From the NCBI GenBank assembly GCA_025963635.1, contig JAOQAK010000052.1, forward strand, positions 248,001-312,000: 64,000 nt of DNA, in the 5' to 3' direction. Shown here piece by piece: positions 1 through 10,326 of this stretch (positions are counted from its first letter, which is position 1; every line of letters begins with the position of its first letter). Both the position numbers and the translations under genes were made by a program. Below the pieces are notes generated by a model. It was not told where the DNA came from and made no database searches. It saw only the letters and a program-made list of their open reading frames with translations. Origin of the DNA: Ferruginibacter sp. (GTDB lineage Bacteria; Bacteroidota; Bacteroidia; Chitinophagales; Chitinophagaceae).

Positions 1-1287
1 GCGTCAGCGATAGATTTCAATAAGATTTCCAGAACCAATGTAATGAAGCGTTTTATTGTTTGGGATCCAAAATTAAATACCGTGGGAGGGTTTGTAACAG
101 TTGATGATTTTGACAATGATGGGATTTATAGTATAACGCCCCCAAGTTTAGGCGGACAGGACCTGAACATACAATCCAGCCAGGCATTCTTTTTTGAAAC
201 GGATGCAATGGGCGACTGTAATGTAACTTTCAATGAAAGCAGTAAATCAACAGCCAACAACTTGGGAATATTTCGGCCGGTATCGACAACGCCTTTTTTC
301 AGATCTTATCTATACTTGTTGGACGATGATCAATCAACGAGGTTAGCAGATGGAAATCTTGCCGAGTTTGGCGACAGTTTTCACGACACAGTTGATCTGC
401 AGGATGCCTTGAAATTTGGCAATGTAAATGAGACATTCGGCTTATTTCGCACAGGTAGCGCTATGGCCATTGAAAGAAGGCCCTTGATCACAACAATGGA
501 TACACTGTTTTATACTTTAACCAGAACAACCCCGCGGGCATACGAACTTCTATTTGAACCTGGTAACCTGAACCCTTTACTAAGTGCGTACCTCAACGAC
601 AACTATACCCGTATGAAAATTCCTTTAAACGTTAATTCATCCGGGAGGTACAAATTCATCGTCAATAGTGATGCGGGGAGTACCGCTCCAGATCGGTTTA
701 GCGTGATATTTAAATCGGAGCGTGCAGTCACGCTGGCAGTTATTTTTAACAGCATAAAAGCAATGCGGAAGGATAATTCGATTTTCGTTCAATGGACTTT
801 GCAAAACGAATCCAACATTGTGCAATATGAAGTGTGGAAGAGTGATGATGGCATCAATTTCAACAAAGTTGCGACGATAAATTCAAACAGTTTAAACGGC
901 GCTGACCATATTTATAGTTGGTTGGATTTGCATCCTGGCAGTGCTGCCAACTTTTATCGCATCTGCAGCATTGATGCGGCAGGAAAGACAGATTGTAGCC
1001 GGGTTGTGAGCCAAAGTTTTGATGCTTTGCCTGCCATCAGCGTTTTTCCGAATCCCGTAAGGGGCCGCACAATTAATTTGCAATTCAATAATTCACCCAC
1101 AGGATTTTATTTTTTTAGATTGATCAATAGCTCTGGGCAAATCGTTTTTAGTAAAATGATTTTTCATGCGATGCCTGATGTGACAGAAGCGATTACGCCT
1201 GGCACTCCGTTACCTTCCGGAATGTATCAATTGGAAATAAGCTTACCCACAAAAACTACCAGCATACTGCAAATGATCATTCAGTAG
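1..1287 (+). CDS. T9SS-sorted secreted protein, 3' end (cut by window start)
   Basis: The reading frame is open from base 1, and the residues before the first methionine (base 43) align with the 2282-residue protein that follows. The gene therefore starts upstream of the window, and the ATG at 43 is not a real start. The visible 428 residues match roughly the last 420 residues of that neighbour: the VWDPKLN motif, the SSQAFF motif, an AIERRPL motif, a fibronectin-like segment (VQWTLQNESNIVQYEVWKS) and a C-terminal domain with FPNP and GMYQLEI motifs typical of type IX secretion sorting domains. The product should be secreted or anchored at the cell surface. Its N-terminal activity cannot be seen here. 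The tandem paralogue next door suggests a local duplication of large adhesin or glycan-binding genes. Confidence 0.85.
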   Translation, partial: ASAIDFNKISRTNVMKRFIVWDPKLNTVGGFVTVDDFDNDGIYSITPPSLGGQDLNIQSSQAFFFETDAMGDCNVTFNESSKSTANNLGIFRPVSTTPFFRSYLYLLDDDQSTRLADGNLAEFGDSFHDTVDLQDALKFGNVNETFGLFRTGSAMAIERRPLITTMDTLFYTLTRTTPRAYELLFEPGNLNPLLSAYLNDNYTRMKIPLNVNSSGRYKFIVNSDAGSTAPDRFSVIFKSERAVTLAVIFNSIKAMRKDNSIFVQWTLQNESNIVQYEVWKSDDGINFNKVATINSNSLNGADHIYSWLDLHPGSAANFYRICSIDAAGKTDCSRVVSQSFDALPAISVFPNPVRGRTINLQFNNSPTGFYFFRLINSSGQIVFSKMIFHAMPDVTEAITPGTPLPSGMYQLEISLPTKTTSILQMIIQ

Positions 1288-1924
1288 ATTGTTTCTACAG
1301 ACATTCAGTTTTTCAAAACCCTCACATTGTCCCGGCCACCGCGGCTATCTTTCCTCGTGTAATCGCCTCTGTTAGTTTGAGATAAGGCTGCCCCATAAAA
1401 AGATTTGGTAAAAAGCAATATTTATTTATCTTTGAGCTCCTTACATCTACCTGAATCACGTACAATAGTTTTAAATATCACCGGCAGTCTATTTTTGACA
1501 ACATGATTACATGTAGTGCAAATATTTTTAAAATTAAAAGTATTTAATGAGCGGTTTTAATACATTTTCTTACTTAAGAATATATTTGGTACTCATAAGT
1601 GACGTAAAATAGGTTTTCAAATCTCCAATTCCCTGAATTTCTGCAGAGATGGCTGTAATTGCTTTAAACGCATACCCGGCGCTCATCTCCAATCCCAACC
1701 AAAAGATCACAGAAAAGTAATATATCGTCTTCGGATGATCACAATTATTGTTTCTACCCATTTTCCAATCCCCACGATCGATCAGTTTATTTGCTTTTGC
1801 TACGCATCGTCGCTAGCCATCAAGAGTTTAAATGCATGTTGAATAATTAAGCTTGCTAAGAGTTATTCATTTTTGAGAATAAAAGCAGCCCACGGGCGCT
1901 ACGTCAGGGAAACAGAAATTTAGT
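1288..1924. other. 637-bp intergenic region without a convincing gene
   Basis: This gap separates two paralogous T9SS genes. It contains one 63-codon open frame on the minus strand (1570-1761) with no recognisable domain, no clear promoter and no conserved start context, which I do not call. I see no strong hairpin plus T-tract after the first gene. The region may hold decayed sequence from the duplication that produced the paralogues, but that is inference. Confidence 0.5.
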
Positions 1925-4900
1925 ATGGAGCAAATTTACCATTTACAGCAAAACAATATTAAAGGAAGCAAATCAGCGTATTTTTTTTCCAATGGAATTG
2001 TTGGTTTGTTTTTTTATAGCTTTTTATTCCTGCTACAGGTGTGGCCGATACATAAGGTTGATGCACAAAACCTCGACCTTTTAGGCCTTTCTTCTACGGC
2101 TCCGTCAGCAGCCTATAGCTTACGCAAAGTTAACAGTGCCTATACCGGCCAGGCAATTAGGGTAAAACGAAGTACGGATAGTGCCGAGGTGGACGTGGCG
2201 TTCGATGGCAGGAACGAAGTGAGTGCTTTAAGCACGGTTAAATTTAAACCAGGTATTGCACTGGTAAACACTTCATCTTTCTTCAAACCTGGTGGGGCAT
2301 TGGATGTTACCGCGGGCTCTGCAGTAGTGACAGGAACAATGACAACCTTCACCACGGAATTAAGCGTAGGCGATATTTTGGTCGATATCAATACAAAGAC
2401 AACCATCGGGATTGTGAGTGTAATAACTGACGACACACACCTGGTGCTAGAAGCTAATGCTTTAACTTCGGCTACCGGTCAATTTAGAGCCGCCAATAGC
2501 ATGACTTTTGGCGATTTTTTCGTGGGAGCTAAATGTTACCTACACACATGGTATGATCAAAGCGGAAACAGTAAAAATGTTGTCAGCTCATTGTCAGGCG
2601 CCTACCAGGCAATCGTTGTCGAAGGAGATACTTTAAAAAAGGTGAATGGAAAAGCTGCGATAATATGGCAAGGTTCTTCAATAACTCAGTATCTCGTTTG
2701 CAGTTCCAGTACAACCGTGCAAACTGTAAATGCCGTACGGATGCTTTACAGTACAGGATCCTCAGCTTACCAAACACTTTTTGCTATGCCTGCACATGCA
2801 GATTTTTCGATCAGGGCAGGCTACGGTAACGGGCCAAATACGGCCGACTGGGTATATGGTACCGGCGTACCTCCAACTAATTGGGTAAATGGGGTACAAA
2901 CTATGACAGGAAATACAACCTTGCATACATTGACTTCATCCGCCACATCGCCCTTCAACAATAATTTCTCCATAAGTTCCAATATTAGCAGTAACACCAG
3001 GGGCTTGAAGAATAATGATTGCGTTTCTGAATTAATATTGTTTGCAGGAACATTATCAGCTTCCGAAAAAGGATTGCTGGAATGTAACCAGAGTTTTTAT
3101 TTTTCGATCAATAATTCAGCACAGCTTATTATCTCAAACCAGGCAGTTACAAGTTGTAGTGCTTCCACATTTTCGTCAACACCAGGGGCTTCTAATGTTA
3201 CTTACACCTGGGGTGCCCCGGTAATCAGCCCGATAAATTCAATAACCGGAGGTTCAGCACAAACATCCGGAGTTTTTGCCGTAAGCGAGGCCCTGACCAA
3301 TATAACAGCCAACCCGGCCACAGCCACATATACCGTTACACCTTCCTTATGTGGAGTTTCAGGAGCAACATTCACTGTGACTGTTACGGTTAATCCCTTG
3401 CCGGCAGTACCTGTTATTTCAACCAATTATTGCACTGGTAACGGTTTTGTTACTCTGACATCCAGTGCTGGTTCTGCCTACTTATGGAGTACCGGTCAGA
3501 CTACACAGGTTATTAACATAAATAATGCTGGCACCTATTCTGTTTCAACCAGTACAAGCACACATGGTTGTGCAGCTAATGCTTCCATCACTGTGGCCCA
3601 GGAGCTTGTACCTAATGGTAATTTTAGCTCAGGAAATACCGGGTTTACCACTGCATATATTTACAATTTCAATAACACCAGTGTTGAAGGAACATATTCT
3701 GTGAGAACGGATGCTCATCTTACTAATGGACCGTTTAATGGAAAAGATCATACTACCGGTACCGGTAATTTTATGATTGTGAATGGTGCTCCGGCACCTG
3801 CAGGTGCACTGGCGTGGGCTCCAATTGCTCCTCTGGTGGTGCAACCCAATACCACTTATTATTTTTCTGCCTGGGCGCTCACCCTTACCAATATAACTGG
3901 TAAGCCAAGTAGTTTCACCGCGATATTGCAATTCAAGATAAATGGTGTTCAGAGCGGAAGTATTGCTTACCTGCCAAACGGGTATACAGTTACTAGTGGT
4001 CCATATACCTGGGTACGTTTTTTTGGACAATGGAATTCTGGACCGGCTACTACTGCTGATATTTCTATTGTTGACCTCAGCACTGCGGCAGGTGGCAATG
4101 ATTTTGGCCTAGACGACATTTCGTTTGGAACTCTTTCACCTGTTTCACTTTCTGCTCTACCAATTTCCAACTCAGGAGCTTCAGTTTGCAGTGCAGGTTC
4201 TTTATATCTAACTGCTAATGCCGCAGGAGGAGCAAGCCCTTATACTTACACATGGACGGGTCCGAATTCATTTAATATCACAACTTCCGCTCCGTTAGTT
4301 ACAGTTACTCCAGTTGCCACTGCTACAAATAATGGCGTGTATCATCTTACGATTACCGATGGACTCGGCTGCCAGGTCGCTGCGAGTACTACAGTTAACG
4401 TTAGCGCTTTACCCCAGTACCAAACACCCAAGCCATTGACAACAACATTGTGTTCCGGAATTGCAACCAGCATCAGTATGCAATCAGAAACTGGTGTAAC
4501 GTACCAATTGAGGGCTCCCCTGGATTTAAGTACAACCGTTGCCGGCACCGGCAGTACTATTTACTTGCCGACCGGAGTTTTGGATACAACTACTACATTT
4601 CAAGTTTTTGCAACCAATGACAGCACGGGTTGTGGTATACTAATGATAGATTCGGCAATCGTAACCATCGCATCCACGCCTGTTCTTCAGATAACCAACC
4701 AGGCGGTATGTTCTGGCACAGTTAATTTGACCTCAAATTCTGTTACAGCAGGTACAACGGGACTTGGGGCCGGATCTTTATTTTATTGGAACAATTCCGC
4801 CGCAACAAGTACTTTAGTAACCCCGGCAAGTGTAGGAACCGGCACCTATTATATCCAGGCGGTTAATGGAGCGTGTTCAGACATTGAAGCTGTTGTCGTA

Positions 4901-7900
4901 TCCATAAATTCAAACCCTCAGCCAGGGATTAGTTATGCCAGTCCTTTTTGCAACACCGGCATCAACCCTTTTCCAAGTTTCACTGGTTCTGGCGTAGCGG
5001 GCATCTTCTCTTTTACTCCGGCAATTCCGGGCTCAGTATTAAAATTTGTGAACAGTAGTACCGGGCAGATAGATTTGTCTGCCAGTACCCCCGGAACGTA
5101 CACAATTAAAAACACTGTAGCACCCATAGGTTGCACTGCGGGAGTGGGAACAAAAACAATTACCATTACTGCTTTACCAGTAGCAAATTTTCACTATAGT
5201 GCAACTAACGACTTATGCCAGAGTATAAACGTTGCGAACCAGTCACCAGTCTTTGATCATACTGCTTACGCAGGTACTTTTTCCTCAACTTCCGCCTCTT
5301 CTTCTTCAGGATTGTCCTACACATCGCTTGGGGTTATTAATGTTGGTGCATCCACTCCCGGCAACTATGTGATTTGGAATACGATTGCTGCGCTGAACGG
5401 CTGTCCGGCAGTTGCTGACACAGTCTTTTTAGATATAAACCCTTATTCAAATAACGGAATGGTTTCAGCATATGCTTCCAATAATTCCATCTGCAATGGC
5501 TCTGCAATTAATTTGTTCGCGGTTCCGGATTCCTCTTATCTTTCAGCTTTGTTTCGAGAAAAATTTAACTCCGGGGGATTGGGCTGGACCAAGCAAAACA
5601 CCTCTACTGGTACAAATTTGGCTCTGGCTGCCTGGGCCATTCAGCCGGATGGATTTCTTTACCAGTCTGTTTCGATCCATTCTAATGATAACAGCAAGTT
5701 CTATTTTACAAATAGCGGCGCAAACACAGGCGGTATTACACATGTTACTTTAACATCCGCCGTAATGAGTACAGTTGGCTATGACAGTTTGAAATTGGAC
5801 TTCTACCAATTTCTCAAAACCGTGAGCGATGATAATGCGAGGGTAGAAGTGTCTACTAACGGTACTACCTGGACAGCGGTAGCAACTTATTCGTCCAGCC
5901 TGGGCTCGCAGGCAGCCTTTTTGAGTTCTGCTGTCAACCTGGCAAGTTATATTGGGAAAGCGACTTTTTATATCCGGTTTAAATACGATGCAACAGTTGG
6001 CGGATGCTGGGCAATAGACAATATTTCCATCACCGGCAAATCAAAAAACTATAGTTATAGCTGGGCTTCATTCCCTGCAGGCTTCAGTTCAGCAATTGGC
6101 AATCCTACCGGGGTAGCACCAACAATTAATACATTTTATGTTTTAACTTCGACTAATTCATTTGGCTGCGCACAACCTGCTACACCTGTGCCTGTTACAG
6201 TAATCCCCGCATCAACACTTAGTGGTGTTTCGCAACCTTCAGTGGGCTGCATCGGAAGCGGGGCAACTATCACACTAAACGGCTTGGTTCCTCTGAGTAC
6301 ATCTAATGTTTATTATTCTATTGCAGGAATACAACAAACTCCGGTTATGGGGGTAGCTGCAGACGCAGCTGGTGTGGCCACTTTTGTGAGCAGTACGCTT
6401 TCCGCCGCAAATAATGGTCAGTCGTTAAAAATTGACTCTCTCAGTAACGGGAGTTGCACCGCATCATCTCCGTTTAGTTTAATGATCAATGTTCAATCCA
6501 CAGTTACGTGGCGGGGGATAAACAGCAGTGATTGGTTCGACGCTCAAAACTGGTGTGGCGGTATACCGGTGAGTTCTACCAATATCATTATCCCGGCGTC
6601 GGCTATAAATTTTCCGGTTTTAACCGGCGGGTCAGGAAGTGTTCGAAAGATTCGCATCAACATCGGTGCGTCCGTGACGGTTACTGGCGGAAAATTGTGC
6701 GTCAGTGATAGCATCATTAATAACGGGATATTTAATGCTTCTGCCGGTACAATTGAATTCAATGGTTCAGCACCTCAGCCGGTGATTAAAGGAAGCTGGT
6801 TTAAAAATAATAGCATTGGAGGGTTAATAGCAAACAATATTAATGGGCTTGCAATTTCTTCTGTCCCTGCTGATTTTTTGAGTATATTAGATTCCCTTAC
6901 GTTTGGCGCCGATAATATAACCTTAAATACAGGTGACAATTTAATTCTGGGATCCACGGTTACCCGTACGGCACGGGTAGCTGATATTACTAACAGAGGG
7001 GCTTATACCAATACCCATATTAGTGGCCAAGCCACTGTTCAGCGATACTTCCCCGCCCTTAGAGCGTGGCGCCTCGTTACATCGCCGCTCTCTAATACAG
7101 GATCAATTTCCAGTAACTGGCAAAATGGTGGTATTAATGTGCCTGGAAAAGGAACGCTGGTTACCGGTCCGGCGGCAGTTCCAAGTGCGAACGGCCTGGA
7201 TATTAGCCCAAATAATTCGTCCTCGATGAAATACGGTGTTAGCCTTTCACCGGTTTTAAATACCAAAACCACGCTATTGTCGGGCAATTCAGTAAGTGCT
7301 GCTAATATTGGCTATTTTCTTTTTGTACGGGGCGATAGGGATCCCGCAAATACCAATGGCATCACCAGTAACATCACAACACTCAGCAGCAAAGGGAATT
7401 TACAAACAGGGCAGCAAATTTTTGCAGCTGATCCTTTTTTCAGAGCATTTACTTTAGTAGGTAACCCTTATGCTTCACCGGTCAATTTCTCAATGGTCCA
7501 AAGATCTAATGTAGAAAATATGTTCTATGTATGGGATCCAAAACTTAATAGTGTGGGCGGTTACATTTTAGTGAGTTATTCTCCTGCAGATTCTACATAT
7601 TCCCCTACACCCCCAAGCCCAAGTGGTCAGGACTCAATTATACAATCAAGCCAGGCTTTCTTCATTCAAACTAATGCCGACGGTGCGGCTTCCATTGAAT
7701 TTAATGAGAGTAATAAAACGGCAAAAAACAATCTCGGCATGTTTCGCCCGACAGGTAAAGCAATTAATTCAAGCCAGACATTGAGAATTAATTTATACGT
7801 TCCAAATACTGACAATTCATCCACCCTGGCTGATGGAACATTAGCGGAATTCTATACTGGTGGTAACGCTGCGGTGGACATAAAGGATCCGCTTAAATTT

Positions 7901-8773
7901 ACAAATACAGGTGAGAACGTTTCTTTAATGAGAAATACCAAATCATTGGCGATTGAAAGAAGGCCTCTACTTACCGTTGATGACACATTATTTATTCAAC
8001 TTTCAAGAACCACCCAACGTAGTTACCGGTGGGAATTTATTCCATCCCGTTTCGATCCGTTACTAACCGCCTGGTTAGAAGACAGCTATACAGGTATAAA
8101 AACCCCGTTGAATATTTCAGCAAAGTCTCTTTATGATTTTGTTATCAATGGAGAAGCCCGCAGCGCCGCTATAAACAGGTTCAGGATTGTATTTAAAAAA
8201 TCGGGTGGACCATTACCCGTTACCTACAAGAGCATCAGGGCATACCAGCAAACTGCCGGCAATATGGTAGAATGGTCGGTTGCAAATGAAATCAATATTA
8301 CCCGGTACGAAGTGGAGAAAAGTGGTGATGGGATCAATTTTGTGAAAGTAAATGCTACACCAGCTACTGGTACCAACCAAAATAGTGCTGATTATAAGTG
8401 GCTTGATGCAAATCCGCTGCAAGGAAATAATTTTTATCGCATCGGTAGTATCAGCCCGGACGGCAAAATTGAATATAGCAATATTGTACTTGTAAAAACT
8501 GTGCAAACTACAGGCAGTGGTATAAGAATCTATCCTAACCCGGTTACCAATGGCATCATTGGAGCTGAATTTAAAAGCATGCTAGCAGGCGTATATGATG
8601 TAAAATTGATAAACAACCTGGGCCAAACAATATTTACCAAAACCATCAGCCATGCCGCGGGAACGGCTATGGAAAACATTCAACCTGATTTCAGACTGGT
8701 CACAGGTATCTACCAGCTAAAAGTAACTGCACCCGACAAGGATATTTCAACGGTTAAGGTGATTGTAAAGTAA
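1925..8773 (+). CDS. Giant T9SS-secreted multidomain protein with arabinofuranosidase-B-like/LamG domain
   Basis: A 2282-residue protein. Residues 1 to about 47 form a long N-terminal signal with a hydrophobic stretch ending in VDAQ. Residues about 50-400 contain AYSLRKVNSAYTGQAIRV and TWYDQSG, hallmarks of the alpha-L-arabinofuranosidase B catalytic-type/concanavalin-like fold often found on Bacteroidota surface proteins. Many Thr/Ser/Gly-rich Ig/PKD-like repeats follow, with a carbohydrate-binding-like jelly roll near 560-720, an adhesin-like segment near 1210-1370, and a WRGINSSDWFDAQNWCGG segment near 1530. The last ~80 residues are a T9SS type A sorting domain (IYPNPV, GIYQLKV). It is probably exported by T9SS and displayed or released for glycan binding or degradation. 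Catalytic competence cannot be judged by eye. The C-terminal ~420 residues are paralogous to the truncated gene upstream. Confidence 0.85.
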   Translation: MEQIYHLQQNNIKGSKSAYFFSNGIVGLFFYSFLFLLQVWPIHKVDAQNLDLLGLSSTAPSAAYSLRKVNSAYTGQAIRVKRSTDSAEVDVAFDGRNEVSALSTVKFKPGIALVNTSSFFKPGGALDVTAGSAVVTGTMTTFTTELSVGDILVDINTKTTIGIVSVITDDTHLVLEANALTSATGQFRAANSMTFGDFFVGAKCYLHTWYDQSGNSKNVVSSLSGAYQAIVVEGDTLKKVNGKAAIIWQGSSITQYLVCSSSTTVQTVNAVRMLYSTGSSAYQTLFAMPAHADFSIRAGYGNGPNTADWVYGTGVPPTNWVNGVQTMTGNTTLHTLTSSATSPFNNNFSISSNISSNTRGLKNNDCVSELILFAGTLSASEKGLLECNQSFYFSINNSAQLIISNQAVTSCSASTFSSTPGASNVTYTWGAPVISPINSITGGSAQTSGVFAVSEALTNITANPATATYTVTPSLCGVSGATFTVTVTVNPLPAVPVISTNYCTGNGFVTLTSSAGSAYLWSTGQTTQVININNAGTYSVSTSTSTHGCAANASITVAQELVPNGNFSSGNTGFTTAYIYNFNNTSVEGTYSVRTDAHLTNGPFNGKDHTTGTGNFMIVNGAPAPAGALAWAPIAPLVVQPNTTYYFSAWALTLTNITGKPSSFTAILQFKINGVQSGSIAYLPNGYTVTSGPYTWVRFFGQWNSGPATTADISIVDLSTAAGGNDFGLDDISFGTLSPVSLSALPISNSGASVCSAGSLYLTANAAGGASPYTYTWTGPNSFNITTSAPLVTVTPVATATNNGVYHLTITDGLGCQVAASTTVNVSALPQYQTPKPLTTTLCSGIATSISMQSETGVTYQLRAPLDLSTTVAGTGSTIYLPTGVLDTTTTFQVFATNDSTGCGILMIDSAIVTIASTPVLQITNQAVCSGTVNLTSNSVTAGTTGLGAGSLFYWNNSAATSTLVTPASVGTGTYYIQAVNGACSDIEAVVVSINSNPQPGISYASPFCNTGINPFPSFTGSGVAGIFSFTPAIPGSVLKFVNSSTGQIDLSASTPGTYTIKNTVAPIGCTAGVGTKTITITALPVANFHYSATNDLCQSINVANQSPVFDHTAYAGTFSSTSASSSSGLSYTSLGVINVGASTPGNYVIWNTIAALNGCPAVADTVFLDINPYSNNGMVSAYASNNSICNGSAINLFAVPDSSYLSALFREKFNSGGLGWTKQNTSTGTNLALAAWAIQPDGFLYQSVSIHSNDNSKFYFTNSGANTGGITHVTLTSAVMSTVGYDSLKLDFYQFLKTVSDDNARVEVSTNGTTWTAVATYSSSLGSQAAFLSSAVNLASYIGKATFYIRFKYDATVGGCWAIDNISITGKSKNYSYSWASFPAGFSSAIGNPTGVAPTINTFYVLTSTNSFGCAQPATPVPVTVIPASTLSGVSQPSVGCIGSGATITLNGLVPLSTSNVYYSIAGIQQTPVMGVAADAAGVATFVSSTLSAANNGQSLKIDSLSNGSCTASSPFSLMINVQSTVTWRGINSSDWFDAQNWCGGIPVSSTNIIIPASAINFPVLTGGSGSVRKIRINIGASVTVTGGKLCVSDSIINNGIFNASAGTIEFNGSAPQPVIKGSWFKNNSIGGLIANNINGLAISSVPADFLSILDSLTFGADNITLNTGDNLILGSTVTRTARVADITNRGAYTNTHISGQATVQRYFPALRAWRLVTSPLSNTGSISSNWQNGGINVPGKGTLVTGPAAVPSANGLDISPNNSSSMKYGVSLSPVLNTKTTLLSGNSVSAANIGYFLFVRGDRDPANTNGITSNITTLSSKGNLQTGQQIFAADPFFRAFTLVGNPYASPVNFSMVQRSNVENMFYVWDPKLNSVGGYILVSYSPADSTYSPTPPSPSGQDSIIQSSQAFFIQTNADGAASIEFNESNKTAKNNLGMFRPTGKAINSSQTLRINLYVPNTDNSSTLADGTLAEFYTGGNAAVDIKDPLKFTNTGENVSLMRNTKSLAIERRPLLTVDDTLFIQLSRTTQRSYRWEFIPSRFDPLLTAWLEDSYTGIKTPLNISAKSLYDFVINGEARSAAINRFRIVFKKSGGPLPVTYKSIRAYQQTAGNMVEWSVANEINITRYEVEKSGDGINFVKVNATPATGTNQNSADYKWLDANPLQGNNFYRIGSISPDGKIEYSNIVLVKTVQTTGSGIRIYPNPVTNGIIGAEFKSMLAGVYDVKLINNLGQTIFTKTISHAAGTAMENIQPDFRLVTGIYQLKVTAPDKDISTVKVIVK

Positions 8774-8790
8774 CACACACATGGATTACC

Positions 8791-8820
8791 GGCTGTTTCA
8801 ATCCTGGGACAGCCTTTTTT
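8791..8820 (+). terminator. Intrinsic terminator after the giant T9SS gene
   Basis: Ten base pairs form between 8791-8800 and 8805-8814 (GGCTGTTTCA with TGGGACAGCC, two G-U pairs) around a four-base loop, followed by six T. It lies 18 bp past the stop codon. Confidence 0.8.
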
Positions 8821-8935
8821 AAATCAAGTTTCGAAAGGGGATTCAGGTATGTACAACTGGTACAAAGCTGCAACCTGCAAATGACATAATACTTGTAAAA
8901 CAAGGGGAATAAAAGAACAGGCAACGATTGGAACT

Positions 8936-10192
8936 TTACTTCTGTTTTACCTTGTATTTCTTGTTTACTTTAGGATTGTTAAAGTAATCATCCAGTTCCT
9001 TACTGTTTAAATTTTCATCAGCAATCGGTATATCAATGAGTTGAATTTGCATTTGCTTCAACTCATCCTTTAACCTTTTTGTTTTGTTTAATATCTCCGG
9101 GTCTTTTTCACCTACGATCGTATTATCCGCCACCAGGTATTCGAGCCTTTTGATGCTGTTTCTTATTAAAGATGCTGTATTTTGATCAGAGCTGTTATTA
9201 GGGGCAGTAGCTTCTTTTACCGGCACCAGCGCCACGCCAACGCTGGGTAAAATTTTACCGGCAGTTTTTTGATCACTGTTGGGCATAGAGGAAAAAACTG
9301 TTCCCCCAAGCCCTGTAGCAGCAGAGCCTAAATCAAATCCGGTCCGGGTTTTTTTTGTTCTTTTTAGTTTCCTGTCAACAATTCTAAAACTGCTCTTGAG
9401 CTGAACAATATAATTCTGAACATCAGTTCGGAGCTTTTCAAATTCCATCACCCTTTGAGGATAATTGATGTTTTCCCGTACATACACATGAACAATGGCC
9501 GTATCCCTGCTGTTGAACTTATTAGTGCCTACAAAGTATAAGTCCAGCAACTTTTGCCTGTCCTTATCCGTATCTTTTACAAAATCGAAAGGAGCAAACC
9601 AGGTATAATCGTCGTTGCATTTGCCAACGGGTGTAAGGGATTTCGCCTGGTAATTACTGAAATAAGTAATTTCTTCGATGGGAAAACTTCCGTTGTCGCA
9701 TTGCAATTTAAAGCTAATGGTATCTCCTTCATCGATATACAAAGTGCTGGTTACTGTAGGTTTTATTCTGGAAGGAATAATTTCGGTGCTGTAAAAAAGG
9801 AGTATAAAAGAAGTATCGATCCTTTCTGCCGGATTATTTAGATTTTGAAGTCCTATATTCACTTTATACTCGTAGTCATACTTTAGTTTTCCGGAAAGGA
9901 AATACGACTTTTCGGCTTTAAATGTTAATACGCCATTGTCTTTATTGATCTTTAATCCAACGGGTGAATTTTTTAAATACCAGTAGTATTGAGATTGGTC
10001 TTTGTTGATTTCAAATGCATACTTCAGTGTGGAATCAACGTGTAAGGTAAAGTATGGATTGATATTTTTTATTCGTAAAGCAGAATCCGCGTAATTGACA
10101 ACCTTGTGTATAGAATCCTGAATAATTTGAGCCTGGCCGGAAAAAGAGGAAAAATAAAACAAACCTGCAATGATCAACTTTTTTATACCCAT
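8936..10192 (-). CDS. Secreted hypothetical protein with Ig/cadherin-like segment
   Basis: A 418-residue protein. The N-terminus (MGIKKLIIAGLFYFSSFSGQAQ) is a clear signal peptide, so the product is exported. Residues about 40-200 look beta-rich and resemble a putative-Ig/cadherin-like domain (KINKDNGVLTFKA is typical of such repeats). The C-terminal half is charged and helical, with a possible coiled coil near 330-395, and ends in a Lys-rich tail. There is no T9SS sorting domain and no lipobox. I recognise no enzymatic motif, so function is unknown. A CAAATATA element at 10223-10230 (TATATTTG on the minus strand) is a possible -7 promoter box about 31 bp before the start. Confidence 0.7.
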   Translation of the reverse strand: MGIKKLIIAGLFYFSSFSGQAQIIQDSIHKVVNYADSALRIKNINPYFTLHVDSTLKYAFEINKDQSQYYWYLKNSPVGLKINKDNGVLTFKAEKSYFLSGKLKYDYEYKVNIGLQNLNNPAERIDTSFILLFYSTEIIPSRIKPTVTSTLYIDEGDTISFKLQCDNGSFPIEEITYFSNYQAKSLTPVGKCNDDYTWFAPFDFVKDTDKDRQKLLDLYFVGTNKFNSRDTAIVHVYVRENINYPQRVMEFEKLRTDVQNYIVQLKSSFRIVDRKLKRTKKTRTGFDLGSAATGLGGTVFSSMPNSDQKTAGKILPSVGVALVPVKEATAPNNSSDQNTASLIRNSIKRLEYLVADNTIVGEKDPEILNKTKRLKDELKQMQIQLIDIPIADENLNSKELDDYFNNPKVNKKYKVKQK

Positions 10193-10235
10193 GTTGGAAT
10201 TTAAAACTTAAACCGTAAAATACAAATATAACAGT

Positions 10236-10270
10236 AAAAAAGCCATCCCGATAAATCAGGACGGCTTTTT
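10236..10270 (-). terminator. Intrinsic terminator downstream of the Hsp20 gene
   Basis: AAAAAAGCC at 10236-10244 pairs with GGCTTTTT at 10263-10270. The inner TCC/GGA extends the stem past one mismatch. The symmetric A and T tracts could allow bidirectional function. Only the minus-strand Hsp20 gene ends nearby. Confidence 0.7.
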
Positions 10271-10326
10271 AACCAAAATCAACCTTATACTCTTAGGTAT
10301 TATAAAAACTAATACCTGAGGGTTTA

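Noticed and set aside
1570-1761. 63-codon open frame on the minus strand between the two T9SS genes
   Set aside because: No recognisable domain, no promoter or start context, and an AT-rich intergenic setting where such frames arise by chance.
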